Source: Marisa cornuarietis (lineage: Eukaryota > Mollusca > Gastropoda > Architaenioglossa > Ampullariidae). From it: 64,000 nt of DNA. Under the pieces are notes generated by a model. The model searched no databases. It saw only the letters and a program-made list of their open reading frames with translations, and was not told the DNA's origin. Below are positions 11,216-22,907 of the stretch, one piece after another (position 1 is the first letter of the stretch; every line of letters starts with the position of its first letter). The stretch spans positions 620,001 through 684,000 of the forward strand of contig SMMW01000646.1 in assembly GCA_004794655.1 (NCBI GenBank), in the 5' to 3' direction. The translations under genes and the position numbers were made by a program.

Positions 11216-12600
11216 CTCGAAATACTACAAACTGAGAGAGTCAAGGAGGAAATATAAGCAACAGAAAACAAATGTTTTTTGAAGAAAAGCAACTCAGGTG
11301 GTCAGGCGCTGCCTTGTTTCCCGATGTTTCACACCTTTAAGATAGTTTGACATGAATAGCTCTGTAAGACCTTTCGTACATACGATATGCCAGTGTGTGT
11401 TATATATCGAACTGTAAGCCTTTTTGAAAATGTATTTTGTCCGAGAAGACTAACCTGTTCTCATTACTAAGTGTTGAAAGATCTGTATACTCATAACTAA
11501 AGCCTCCGGCAAATCCCTGTGCTACCGTAATCATCATTCTTAAATGAACCAATAACATCAACAGCTGTTTCTAACCTTTCAGTCAACAAATTATTGCAGG
11601 AAGGAGTTCAGTTCAGGATAAGAGTTAACTTAGTGGAGGCAACACAACATGAAGACAGGTTCAAAATACCAGCCCCATCCCTCTTCATATAGATGAAAAC
11701 AAACTGCACCTCAGTATAACTCTCTATCTCTCAGATTTCAACAAAATACGGGTCGGTCTGTTGCTATTCACTTTTTTTTTCTTTTGATCGGTCTCGATTT
11801 TCCCGTCACTGCAGCTTTCATCACAGACACTGTTTTGGACTTTTCCATTTTGAAAAGCAGCGATGCTCAGGATGATCGGAAGTAGACAAAGTCATCATAG
11901 CACCAACATTTTGCATCCCTCGCTCTTGTTATTTGTCCATGCTGTCTCCCCTTTTCTTGCACAATGGACCTGTCTAATCAATAGCCATGCACTAGCACAG
12001 GGAGGAAAAAAAGTTGGCAGGGCTTCTGCTCTTGCCGTCTGGTGAACATCTGTCACTGCAGCTGTGCAAGTACGGACATACAACTGGACTGCTTGCAGAC
12101 ATATTTTCCGCGTTAACTTTTCAAAAGAGGTCAACAGTCGAATTCACCGCCAGTTAAAATATCAACGTGAAGAAGAAGAGCAGATAATGCGAGCTCTCGT
12201 GATGACGAAGGTACAAAAGCTCAAGATTTATGGTTTGCTTCGTGTTTATTGGCTCAAATTCGTAGGACATAGAGGTCGACGAAATAATAATAATAATAAT
12301 TTAATAACAAACTTATTGGAAGCAAACTGCTTGCAGACTGCTATGGTGAGATGGCATGGAAGCTCACTGCTAGACTTGGCGCGAATGGAGATTTGATATA
12401 ATCATTTTATTGACAAACTATTGAGTTACTGTCAAGGGGTTAGGGTCATTAATATTAAAAAAATGCAACAGGTTATCTCCATATATAAATACAATGGTCT
12501 AAATACTCACAAAACATCATTCTCGTATGACAATCAGTACTATTTCTGTACATACATTTCTTGCTTAATAACACTATCTGACAGTTTAAAAGCTCTAAAT
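11216..12600. other. Unassigned stretch
   Basis: No gene recognised. The 110-residue frame at 12064-12396 includes an Asn run from a short (AAT)n tract at 12285-12300. Confidence 0.5.
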
Positions 12601-12603
12601 AGA

Positions 12604-14521
12604 AAACGTGAAATCGCGCGAAGGGAGAATGGTGTTGTAGGGAATGCCCTCGAACGATGTTGATGTTGATGCAGATGATGGTGCAAAGTCAGAAGCTAAC
12701 AAGGAGGAGAAAGAGGACAACAGAAGATGAGAGGGAGAGTCTTAGAAAACAAGTGTATGATGCCATAGGAGAAGATGAAGTTAAGAAGACAGAAGAGAAA
12801 GAAATGGAAAAGGGGCAAGAGATGAAACAGGATAAAATACAGACCGAGATTCTGAAGCTGAAGTAAAGTCAGAAAATAAACAAGATGCTAAAAATATAGA
12901 TCATGATTCTCTTGCTGAAGTGTCAAAGGAAATAAGAAAGAAACAAAGATGGAGACTGAATATATGGAGACAGATCCAGTTGGAGAGCTGAGCAAAAGTA
13001 AAGGCAAAGAGATAAGACAACGAGAATGATCACGGTAAAACCTGGTCATCGTCGTCAGCAAATGGTAGCAAGATGTCCGGTGAATATGGTCAAACAGAGC
13101 AAGGAACAGCTGAGCAGGCTGCTACAGACATGAAACCAGATGAGGCAGAGGTGAGCTCAGCCTATTAAGCCCTCGTTACAGAATAAAAAGCCAACAGAAA
13201 CAGAAAACATTGAAACTGACACTGAACCAAATACTGTTGATGACAAAACTGGTGGCAGCACAGAAAAGATAATGTAGGTCAGATTGAAACTGCTGGTGGC
13301 GACTGCACACTAAATGTCAAAGACTCAAAAGCAGAAGAAAGAGAAGCCATTAGTGATTCAAATACAGTTAAAAGTGAGGAGATGGGTGCCAAGGAGAGAC
13401 TAGAAACAGCCAGCGGGATATTAAGGAAGACAGCAAAGAGGAGCCGGGGGATGCAAAAGGTAAGGAAGAAAGCAACAGAAACATCCAGCAGATAGAGGAA
13501 ATGGAGAGAGAAGCGAAGATAAAAGAGTTTCATGAGAAGGATATTCATAAAAAGAAGATTGATGGTGGCAGAATAAAGATAATGAGACGAGTTGTGAATA
13601 CAAAATGAAGAGGAGGAGGAGGAGGAGGAGGAGGAGGAGGAGGATGTAAAAGATGATGAGGATGATGAAAATCAAGTAGAAGATGCTGAAAGTGACGATG
13701 CAGAGGAGAACCTAGATAATATACCCAACCTCCAGATGGCACGGGCGATGCTTGACCTAGCTATGGTTATATATCTCAAAGACCCCACCGGTGAGAACCA
13801 GTTGAAAGCTGCTCAGGCAAATTTGAAACTAGGGGAAGTCATCTTGGAAACGGAGAGCTGTGTACAGGTCGTAGAAGATCTTCAAAGCCTGTCTTAAAAT
13901 CCAGAAATACAATTTAGAGCCACGCGACCCTGCTATTCCAGAGACACACTATCAGCTAGGCTTGGCTTCCCTGCAAAACAAACAGTATGATGCTGCCATC
14001 AGCAACTTCCATGCTGCTGTCAAGTGTCTAGAGAGAAAGATTGAAAGTCTTTATGTGGTTGTGGAGACAAATTCTGCAAGAGGACCATCAGACGATCCTG
14101 CGGAAACGGCAGAAAAAGAAATCGAAGACATAGAAGAGATTATGCCAGAGATCCTCAACAAAACTGAAGATGCACACGAAGAAATGATCATGAACAGTCT
14201 CACGTTTTTGGCAAAAGAAGCCCTGGGAGAAATGTTTGCTTCAGAAAGGGCTCATCAAGAGGGATTTAGCATGTCATCTGCAAAACAGATCCCAGAGGAG
14301 ACAAAGCCTGTCTCTAACATCAGCCACTTAATCAGGAAAAAGCGAAAACCTGAGAATGAAGAGTCTGGAGCTGCTGATGCGATGATGGTGAACACAATAA
14401 AGTCCGTCAGGAGAAAGAGAGCGGGCATACAAAAGAAAGTCCATGTGACCAGAATGGGCATGAACAGAAGCCTACAGAGACTACTACCATCACAGAGGTG
14501 GAGCCCATGACAACAGGCTGA
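12604..14521 (+). pseudogene. NASP: NASP-like histone chaperone processed pseudogene
   Basis: NASP is a nuclear chaperone of the SHNi-TPR family that binds H3 and H3-H4. Blocks in order: ENGVVGNALE (about 12623-12652, end of the first TPR block); an acidic region with ESLRKQVYDAIGE (about 12736-12775), a phrase characteristic of NASP; a Glu run encoded by (GAG)n at 13612-13643; a TPR block with MARAMLDLA and LKLGEVILE (about 13736-13850); a TPR block with ETHYQLGLA and QYDAAISNFHAAVK (about 13940-14025); a coiled-coil-like segment (IEEIMPEILNKTEDAHEEM, about 14135-14190); and the basic signal RKKRKPE (about 14335-14355). The frame breaks at about 12655, at several points in the acidic region, at about 13890 and at about 14400. 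The true C-terminal frame ends at the TGA at 14519-14521. The first TPR is missing and no introns are seen, so I infer a 5'-truncated retrocopy. Confidence 0.9.
13962..14510 (+). CDS. Longest surviving frame of the NASP pseudogene
   Basis: 182 codons covering the last TPR-like block, the coiled-coil segment and the nuclear localisation signal. The first Met is internal to the TPR and is not a native start. The last roughly 30 residues are out of frame: the neighbouring frame instead continues with a polar tail ending VEPMTTG and a stop at 14521, which fits the acidic NASP C-terminus better. Probably not translated; listed because it is the only sizeable host-like frame in the window. Confidence 0.5.
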   Translation: MASLQNKQYDAAISNFHAAVKCLERKIESLYVVVETNSARGPSDDPAETAEKEIEDIEEIMPEILNKTEDAHEEMIMNSLTFLAKEALGEMFASERAHQEGFSMSSAKQIPEETKPVSNISHLIRKKRKPENEESGAADAMMVNTIKSVRRKRAGIQKKVHVTRMGMNRSLQRLLPSQRWSP

Positions 14522-15445
14522 CTTTGTTGGTAGATGTCACTGGGATGAAGACTGTTGGAAGCAAAGAACTGTCTGAAGCCAAAATTCCATGTGCATCTGC
14601 CCTTGGATCTGGAAACAGCTGCATGTGGAGAGTTCCTAAACTGGTGACTTACCCATCATGCCAGTGCCCGACTCATCTCTCCGTGTGCTCGTATGAATAT
14701 CAGTGTCTTGTCTTCCGCTACTTATCTTGGAGCACATTGTTTCTCTGTACCTGTCCTGGTTGGGTGCATCTGTATAGTGCTTGTTGGCCTCAACTTTATT
14801 CTGCTATAAAATTTAGATTGTCAATGCTTTTGAATATCTTTTAGCAGCTGAACAGGATTGATTATGTCAGATCATTGTGTGGTCATTGAATTTTATTCAC
14901 AATTTTTCCTCCATCCCACTCCACTAACTATTTGATGGTTCAGTTTGAATTGGTGGATATATGCCCATTCAAGTGTTTTGTCTGGAAAGGTGACCTGTGC
15001 AGTACACAAGAAAATTGTTAATCACTTCTGTACAAAGGAGTGGCATCTTCACCACTTGTGACCAAGCTGTGTGCTCAAGTAGAGGAAACAAATATACGAG
15101 TGCTTTTACTTTAAATGTAACAAGATTACTCTTCCTGTGTCTTTTTAAAATTGAATTTTTCTTAAAATTTGTTTTGAGAATGTTTCCATTTGCCTAAAGC
15201 ACTTTTTTCAGGCAAGATTTATTTTCTCCATAATCTGAAATACAGTACCACCGCGTTGTCTTCTTAGTTTATTTCGAGACAGTTTTACATTAAGCATTTA
15301 GTTTCAGGTTGTAAAACATTGTCTGGATCAAGTTTCAGCAGCAGGGTGTTCATAAACATGCTTCTGAAATAAAAAATTGCTTCAAGTAAGTCTAAACATT
15401 CATTAAGTGATGCCCAAAAGTGAAACATTATTTATCAAATAAAAC
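14522..15445 (+). other. Probable 3' UTR-derived part of the NASP retrocopy
   Basis: AT-rich non-coding DNA directly after the NASP stop, with AATAAA hexamers at 15368-15373 and 15438-15443. Neither is followed by a poly(A) tract, so the original insertion end is not visible. Confidence 0.35.
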
Positions 15446-15696
15446 ACTTGCGGCAAAGATCTCATTGGGTAAAGCAGTGTAAAGCACTACCAAGGGGTCT
15501 TGATAATTAAGGCATCGTAATTACAGAAGACAAGTCGTTTGTCCTTGAATTCCCCATTTTACTCACGGATAGCGACTCACCCTCGGCTCATAAATACGAC
15601 TACATAGATGTGCATCCGTGGTGAAATCTTGCGCGAGATAAAAGGGACTTTGTAAGTTTTCATTCCAATTTTGTTTAAATGTAAATTGTAAATGTT
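15446..15696. other. Unassigned stretch
   Basis: Nothing recognised. Confidence 0.5.
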
Positions 15697-15814
15697 GGTT
15701 TGCTAAGATGGCGTCAGCCCACGAGTAAAGTTAAGCAAAACGTGATTTCGCGAGAATTAAAAAAAAGTGGACAGGACTAGCCATTGCCCTTTTTATAGTG
15801 CTTCAGGTGTAAGT
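15697..15814 (+). repeat. Dispersed 118-bp element, copy A
   Basis: About 94% identical to 22759-22875. It contains AAGATGGCGTC (ATG at 15708) and ends in GTAAGT (15809-15814). The frame from the ATG closes after six codons. Identity stops abruptly at both ends. Confidence 0.85.
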
Positions 15815-15829
15815 CACATATGCACGTGC

Positions 15830-15896
<67 letters not shown>

Positions 15897-15898
15897 AC
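15830..15898. repeat. (AC)n microsatellite
   Basis: About 30 perfect AC units to 15890, then a T interruption and three more units. Confidence 0.98.
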
Positions 15899-17756
15899 TA
15901 AAAATAATGGACGCCTTACATGTCTAGAATTGGGTTGTGTTGCAGATTCATCGATTTTTGCAGACACACCCATGGGACCATTTACATTAGAAAATCATTT
16001 GTAGTAAGTAAGACATTTCGTTGTTTACAAGCAATGCCCGGTCAGTTTCACACACGTGAAAGTCTGTCGGCGAACATGCAGTCCATCCTTACAAACAGAA
16101 GGCATGAAGAGGCTTCGCGGGATTATTAAATAGATTATAATACAGATAAATAAAAGCAAATCATGTTAAGCCATTTAATCTTGAATATTTGGTATGTATA
16201 TGAAATAATGTATTTATGTTGAGACCGTGCAATACAAGTATTATACAGTCGATAAAACACGATGTGCCTGAGGAAAACATCAGACAATTGCAGTGCATGG
16301 GTGTGCATGGTGGGCGACTGACATGTGCAGCCTTCTTATAAAACTTACACCACTAATTATAATAAATAACATTGCCGAATTATTACTAATTAATTACCTC
16401 ACCAGATTACAGATATTTCAGAACATCGCCAAATTAGAAATAATTCTGTTGTAAAAGTATAAATAATTATTCTGTTATATTGTGAAAAATTAATTACGAA
16501 CCTGAAGGTAATTATAGATATTCATCACCAAATTATATAATTGTATACTTCCTGATTATAATTAATTTGCACGTTTTCTTTTAAAAACATATTCGTCTTC
16601 GAATTCTTTTAGTACTAAGACATCAGCGTTCATTTTTTTTATAACAGTCATTAGAACATGTTTTAGCAGGCAGGCATGTATCATGCTCTGTTGAACAATA
16701 ACAATTGTATCTGGCGCAGCAAATACATCAGTTCTGGCAAAATAAGAACTAGTTGCACTGGAAAATGTATATATCCACCCCCTCCAAAGAAGGGTCAAGG
16801 CAGAGATAAGAACTGCAAAATACTCCTCATGATAAGCAATAGCATGCACCCTGTAGTGTATGAGTTGTTCTTATCATTAAGTTTCAACTCTGATAAAGAG
16901 GAGTTCTTTTAACTTTGGATGTTGTGGACATATTTTACTTTGTCGATCCTTCGCAGTTAAATTCTTTAACCTACTGTAAAAAATATTCCTGAAGTATAAC
17001 AGCGCGTGCCATGCTACAACATGTTTAATCGAAGCCAAAATAATGTCTTCTTGGGTATTCGACGGCGGAAGACAGAAATTTAAAGTTCCTGTTTAAGTCA
17101 CGTGCAAATGATGCATCGTGTGGTAAAAATTTCATTAAAAGCCCGAGCAAGGAATAACTGGAAATGGTATCCCTCACCCTGGCCGGGGATTACGTATGTT
17201 ATCCTTCATCTTTTTTCGCAAGGACAGAGAAGTTTCCCCCGTGCCCTCTGGAAGGTCCACTCTTCCAGTCCACGTTGCCATAGTCCAGACCACCTTATTT
17301 CGAAGTTTGATCGAGGAGAGGATTGCACAAGATTATACACTCGGGTAGCAACGCTACAGCCTCAGATACGCCCTAAGGTTGGCAACCGTACCGCCCACTT
17401 CCCCTGAATCGTGTTATTGTCACAAGTATAGGAATCCCTTAATTCTGTAGTCCTTCAGCCTGCAACTCTTGTCTGCACTATGCCAAGCTGCTTGTGACTC
17501 AATAAGTCACATCGAAATATATAACAGAGAATATACATATCACCAGAGTATATATATATACAAATAGAAAACAAGAAGAATCATGATACAATGAGCTTTG
17601 GTATGATTCTACTTTTATACCATTCTTTAATCTTCTTTCACTAAAATAGCAATGAAGCGACGTAGAATTCATGGAAGAAGAAACTTTACTCAATTTGAAA
17701 CAAGAAATCATTTAAATTTTCAAGACAAAATTGATAAAACTTTGATAAAACTAAAA
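15899..17756. other. Unassigned AT-rich stretch
   Basis: No gene recognised. Between 16360 and 16560 similar phrases (cattgccgaattatt, catcgccaaattagaa, catcaccaaattatat) suggest decayed tandem units. Confidence 0.5.
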
Positions 17757-17819
17757 ATTTTCTATATGGCATTTATTATTCTTAGGGTTTCTAAGAATAA
17801 TAAATGCCATATAGAAAAT
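17757..17819. repeat. Perfect 29-bp hairpin with 5-nt loop
   Basis: The left arm at 17757-17785 and right arm at 17791-17819 are exact reverse complements; the loop is ggttt (17786-17790). The arms contain ctatatggcatttattattc. The flanks are AT-rich and no element ends are recognised. Confidence 0.97.
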
Positions 17820-18261
17820 ATAACTAACGTATGCTTTACTGTATTTAAATAAGGGAAATCAGTATTCACTGGCTTTTGGAAAAAAAGTCATTTTCGCCTG
17901 GACCAGATTCTTGGAAGCAGTTGTAAGCAGAGCGTTTTCGAAGCGAGAAAAAGTACGTAGTCACGTGATCGGTTGTCATACGAGAAGAGCAAAAAAGAAA
18001 AAAAAAAGAAAAAAAAAAGAAGAGTCACTTTTTCCGTCGAGGGCCTCAAGTGCTAATCTTGGCCTCATCATCTTTATCACACTGCTCATTGATGTCACTC
18101 AAGCCAACACAAATATTTTCGTCGCTTCCAGGACATTCTCGACCATTTCAGTATCACTCAGCTTGATTACACGCCAGCAGCTCGTTGTCCATGCTGACAA
18201 GAAAATCGTCAACAGTGCCTATATGTCGGAAGTGATGTGATAATCCGTAGAAAACCCCAAA
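17820..18261. other. Unassigned stretch
   Basis: Includes an A/G-rich run at about 17990-18023. The 109-residue frame at 17911-18240 has no recognisable domain. Confidence 0.5.
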
Positions 18262-19250
18262 GTGCTTACGACTCATCGTCACTCAGAGAGCCGTCGTCCT
18301 CGAGGTCATCACAGACGACAGAGAAACATCCATGGATAAACCACTCTTGGAAGCCACCGCACCACGGATCACGTTTATGGCTTTTCTGACATCAGTTTGA
18401 TCTTCTGGTCGTTTGCAGGCAACGTAGCCGAGGACCCTCTTCAAGACAGGCTTCCGATAGTTGGATTTCGTGGATCTGATGATCCCAAGATCCAGGAGCT
18501 GTAGGTCTGCAGTGCCGTTTGGAGTTAGGTACTCCACCTTGATGTTATCCAGGCGGAAGGGGGGAAGGTTGTGGGCAAAACCAGTTGTCGATCATAAGGA
18601 GAAGTTCTGTTTCTTCTTTATGCCGGCGTCAAGGCTCAGCAACCGCATCTGAAACAGCGGCTGGTTCAACCAAGCTTTTCTGTTTGCGGGGGTTCTCGGC
18701 TGTAGTTTCTGATCCTCTGACATGATGCAGCACAGGAAAATCTGGGATTTCTTTTCCCTTCGACAGTGATCTCTTCTCAAAGTGCAAAGGGAAAGCAGCT
18801 GGTAGAAAAAACGCTGTTTTGTCCGAATCAAAAATATCCTCATCACTGTGCGATAATTGACTTATTGGCACAAATAGCTTCCACCTAAATGCTATACGTA
18901 TAACCCCCAAAATGCTATACCTACAAACGCGGTTCAGACAACAGGAATGGTTTGAAATAAAGTTTGTCCGAGGAACGCTGCAAGCTGTTGAGCTTTTTTC
19001 TTGCAGAAATGAACTATTCATAGAAATGTTCCGTAAACGCGTGCTTTGAAACCAAGGTACAAAGAGCATTTTCAAGATCCTCAGGAGAACTATCTCCATT
19101 TTCTCGCGCCTTGGTCCCATGCTGTTCTTTTCTAGGCTTGCTTCTTTTTTTCATGATCTTTGAGAATCGTTGTGTGGATCGTATAATGCCGAACTCGTAA
19201 GCTGGATCTTTGCTTCAACCTATGTAACTTTAGAGTGGATCTGGCTTTTG
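18262..19250 (-). mobile_element. pogo/Tigger-type DNA transposon relic
   Basis: DDE transposase blocks on the minus strand, in coding order: a helix-turn-helix-like phrase EFGIIRSTQRFSKIMKK (about 19200-19150); DIFDSDKTAFF (about 18840-18810), the first catalytic Asp with the usual following Glu changed to Lys; NRKAWLNQPLFQ (about 18685-18650); SLMIDN (about 18600), the second Asp; and KVEYLTPNGTADLQLLDLGII (about 18545-18480), the third Asp in the Q-P-L-D-x-G-type motif. The C-terminal block VRKAINVIRGAV follows. At least two frameshifts and several stops make it inactive. Terminal inverted repeats were not found. Confidence 0.85.
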
Positions 19251-19883
19251 CTTCCAGATTACGCTGACTGGGCTTGTTTCAAGACAGTTCAGTGTTCTTT
19301 CATACTGAAGATAATTTTCTAGCAGACGAAACCCTCCATCGCAGCAGATGACACTTTCCGTTCTTTTCCCCAATAAACGTACGATGAACCTCAAGGGAAC
19401 GTCATGTAAGTCTTGCGTCACTGAGTAAATTATTATCATTTTCAAATGTCAGGGTCTATCCATATTTACATCTACACTGACACACGCACACACGTGAAAT
19501 CACTAAGAGCAGGTGCGTTGAATGGGCGGTTTGAAGAAGGCATGTTTTCTTTTTTCTCAGTACAACGATTACGTCAGCTGCATGTCGTCGGACTACTCAG
19601 GGTGAAAGAACTGCCCATCAACATTCATTATTACCCGGCTCCACTCACTCCCTCTCTCCGGCGCCCTACTTGCATTCCTACAACGATGCTTTCAACGCCT
19701 GGGGTCAATGGCAGGGCAGATTCAATGCGCAAACATTTGCGCACAGCCAAATCACTAGTGAAAAGGTTTGGGAACACCCCCTCCACCTCTCCTTCGCCTT
19801 CAACCCTTGCGCACCTTCCCATCTCGTCGAGAAGGGACAGACTGGCAGTTGAAATAAAAAGCGGCGAGTTCAGCTCCGACTAG
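19251..19883. other. Unassigned stretch
   Basis: A 145-residue plus-strand frame at 19446-19883 shows no family motif and runs into the RT-like fragment that follows. Confidence 0.4.
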
Positions 19884-19886
19884 TAT

Positions 19887-19955
19887 TTCGTGTGGGTGAA
19901 TCTCAACAAAGCTTTTGATAGCGTACCTAATGGTGCTGCAGGGTGTGTCCGATAG
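19887..19955 (+). mobile_element. Short reverse transcriptase motif fragment
   Basis: VNLNKAFDSVP at 19896-19928 matches the LINE RT motif A (D-L-x-K-A-F-D-x-V), with Asn replacing the first Asp. The similarity ends at once on the 3' side. Too short to assign to a clade. Confidence 0.45.
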
Positions 19956-20599
19956 ACAGGTGTCATTAATTTATTTTCTTTTCATTTCATACTTATGAGT
20001 TCATTTAATCTTGATGTTTATATTTAATCCTAATTCTTAACTTTACTTTTTCAAAAATAACATTATGTAATGTAACGGTAGAGCTGATTTTGTCGATGCA
20101 TGTTCCTTTTCTGTTTACTGAACGGTTTATACTAACGCATAACGATATATATATAACATACATACATAACATATGCATGCTACTGTTGTTAGTATAAACA
20201 TACTATAGAAACCAGTATTCTATGTGCAGCTTATTGGTTCCAGTGTTCTGTGTTTATTGGCTGCGTGTAACCATGAAACAAAAAAACTTTTCAAAATCTA
20301 CTGAGTCGATCACAAACAACAGTTTTCAGGTTATTTTATAACGCATAATACCTGACAAAGGTGATCTATTCAAATATATAAACACACATTCACACCCCCA
20401 CCCATAAATGAACGCACACAATCTGTCAGCTAGTGTACTTGGGTAAAGCTGAAAAAGATATAGCTGCACATTTATATAAAAATACCGCAAAAACAACAAA
20501 TATCAGAAAGATTTAAACAAATTAAAAAGTTGAAAGAAAGAAAACCCTGCAGCATCTGTCGTTGAAAACTCTCTCTCGGGCTGCTTGTTCTAGATACGA
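19956..20599. other. Unassigned AT-rich stretch
   Basis: No gene recognised; it separates two decayed RT motif A fragments. Confidence 0.5.
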
Positions 20600-22100
20600 C
20601 TGAGCTGTGATCACTCCATCAAGAACAGGGAGAAAGAGCTAAGTCGGATATTGTCAAGGGGCTTGACATTATTGACTAAACTTTCAACAGCGTGCCAACG
20701 CTTCACTGTTTGGCCACCCAGTTAAGTCTGCTGTACACACTGGGAGGGTTCTGTACATTGTTAGGCAAATTTGTATGAAGGGAGACCCAGGGAAGTGTGT
20801 ATGTGCTTGAGTTGGTCTGAAGCTAACCAAGATACTAGATACGCGATGTGCTATTCTTCCCTCCTCTTGACTGGCAAATCATACTAGGCAAGAAATAAAG
20901 GTAAAAGGTCTGTTATATTTATAGCGATTAAATTTTTTTCATGTTTCTCTCAAGCTTTCTCTCTCCCACACACACTTACACACATGCACATTTCCGCTGA
21001 TGCTAATAAACGAATGTGCAATACTGTGAAACCTATAGTCAGGGTGGCTGGTGAAATTACCGAATTTTTTTGTGCCCTAAGGGGTTTAAAACAGGGGGAT
21101 TTGTAGTCTTGTTCTGTTCTCACTATTTTTCAGCGAGCTATCTAAAGATAGCAATAGAAGTAAACATGGTGTTAAATTATAAGCAGACATAATAGGAACA
21201 TTACTTTTTCCTGATGATATAGCACTATTGATCTGTTAGTGATCTACAAAATCAAATGTGTTTTAAAAGGTGCATCATATACGTTTTAGGTTAATGGTTA
21301 AATAAGGCCAACATATCTTGTTTCGTTTCTGAAATTGATTTTTAACATGCATTTAAAAGTTTGCTAATAAAGCAAATTTACTTATCTTTTTGAAAAGTCG
21401 CCAAAATATTAGGATATATTCCTAAGGGCAGGTGACCGCGGTGAGTTAATTTAAGTAAAAAAAAATTATTTTATTTCGAAATGGCGGTTATTCAATTCTC
21501 CAGAGAGAAGGGCGTATAATAACCAATAAATTTTACATTTTGATCTTCTGGTTATCTGTTACATATCCACAACCAACACTTGATGACTCGGGACTCCTTG
21601 TACATGCTAGTTGCTCTACAGACACAGTTTTGGTCATATTCCGTAGTCATGGTCTTTAGACCAAAATCTTCTAATTTCAACTTTTTAGAAAGATGTTATC
21701 GACACAAAATCAGTCTGATATTATACCTTTGAGGTCTACAGAAAGAAAGAAAGAAATGCCTAAAAATTCCTTAGAGGACCATCTAAATTTAACTGTCATT
21801 TGGGTCTATAAACACTAAAACTATGTTTTCTGTACAACCGTTTATTTGTAAAGCTGTCAGACACTTGCTTTACGTGATTTTTATTCAAATACTTGATTCT
21901 CATTAATTTACTTATACATTTTTGCTGCTTATGCCATACTTAATGTCAGAAAAAGTTAATACATGTTGGTATATGTTGAAGCCTACTTTGGTAAAATGGG
22001 TCTACTAGTAATGTGCCTTTGCTCTTTTTCTCATTTTGTTAGTATGAAGAGATTAGATCAATACAAAATGTCGCTTATATGGAATAGATATCAGGTAGTT
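20600..22100 (+). mobile_element. Heavily decayed LINE reverse transcriptase
   Basis: Scattered RT motifs in the right order on the plus strand: LDIID-stop-TFNSVP (20661-20699, motif A-like); IVRVAGEITEFF then LRGLKQGD (about 21033-21100, the fingers/palm G-x-x-Q-G block); and FPDDIALL (21207-21230), the F-A-D-D catalytic motif with Ala changed to Pro. These lie in different frames, with stops between. Similarity fades downstream; the 3' limit near 22.1 kb is a guess. Confidence 0.6.
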
Positions 22101-22200
22101 AATCGCAGCTACCAGTCAACAATTGATACTTTGTAGACTGCATAGTTCAGCTAACGTCACTTAACCAAGAAAACTTTTAATTATTTTCATCTGAAAAGTT

Positions 22201-22728
22201 TTGGTCTTCTTCGTGGATGCAACAAACTTTTCCGATCATTCTATGAACTTTTGTTTCAACATTTTTCAGTGTATTCTCGGTTCTGGCTTCTGTGCACTCG
22301 CAGCTGGCAAGGGAGGTCACCGAGTGCACAGAAGACAGTTTGCGAGTGGAAGACAAGAACTGCAGTCCAGTGGGAAGATGCCTGCAGACCCCTCACTCTC
22401 CCGAATGTTTGCCAGCACATCACAGCCATACTTTGTCCTCTACGTGTGTCTAAGGACATCTTTGTTGTGCCTTGCATCCTCCAAGTATCACATTTCTGCT
22501 GAGGCTTATCCCCTCCATATGTTGCAGGACATCTCTACTGTTTATTGCCCGCTGATAACACAGAACATCGCCCATAACACGTCTGGACCTTGTCTTGTCC
22601 CTTCGTGTGTCATCACACATCTCATCTGTGACTTGCCCCTCCTACCATCGTCTACGAGAACGTTTGCTGGATCGCGCATGACCGGAAACGGCACAGGTTT
22701 TCAATTAAGAGAACTGCGAGATGCTTAA
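22201..22728 (+). CDS. Unrecognised 175-residue open frame
   Basis: The longest non-repeat open frame in this part, starting near the decayed LINE and ending 30 bp before dispersed element copy B. It is Cys- and Ser-rich with no domain I recognise. A 73-residue frame overlaps it on the other strand, so it may be chance. No TATA box, Kozak context or splice signal marks it out. Confidence 0.15.
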   Translation: MVFFVDATNFSDHSMNFCFNIFQCILGSGFCALAAGKGGHRVHRRQFASGRQELQSSGKMPADPSLSRMFASTSQPYFVLYVCLRTSLLCLASSKYHISAEAYPLHMLQDISTVYCPLITQNIAHNTSGPCLVPSCVITHLICDLPLLPSSTRTFAGSRMTGNGTGFQLRELRDA

Positions 22729-22758
22729 AGTGTTGGAATTAGTGCAAATGAGGGATTA

Positions 22759-22875
22759 GGTTTGCTAAGATGGCGTCAGCCCACGACTGAAGTTAAGCAA
22801 AACGTGATATCGCAAGAATTAAAAAAAGTGGACAGGACTAGCCATTGCCCTTTTTATGGTGCTTCAGGTGTAAGT
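22759..22875 (+). repeat. Dispersed 117-bp element, copy B
   Basis: About 94% identical to 15697-15814, same orientation, 7 kb away. AAGATGGCGTC with ATG at 22770 and GTAAGT at 22870-22875 are both kept. The frame from the ATG again closes after six codons. Confidence 0.85.
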
Positions 22876-22907
22876 TTTCGAAGACAACAGGAAACATTTA
22901 AATTATT

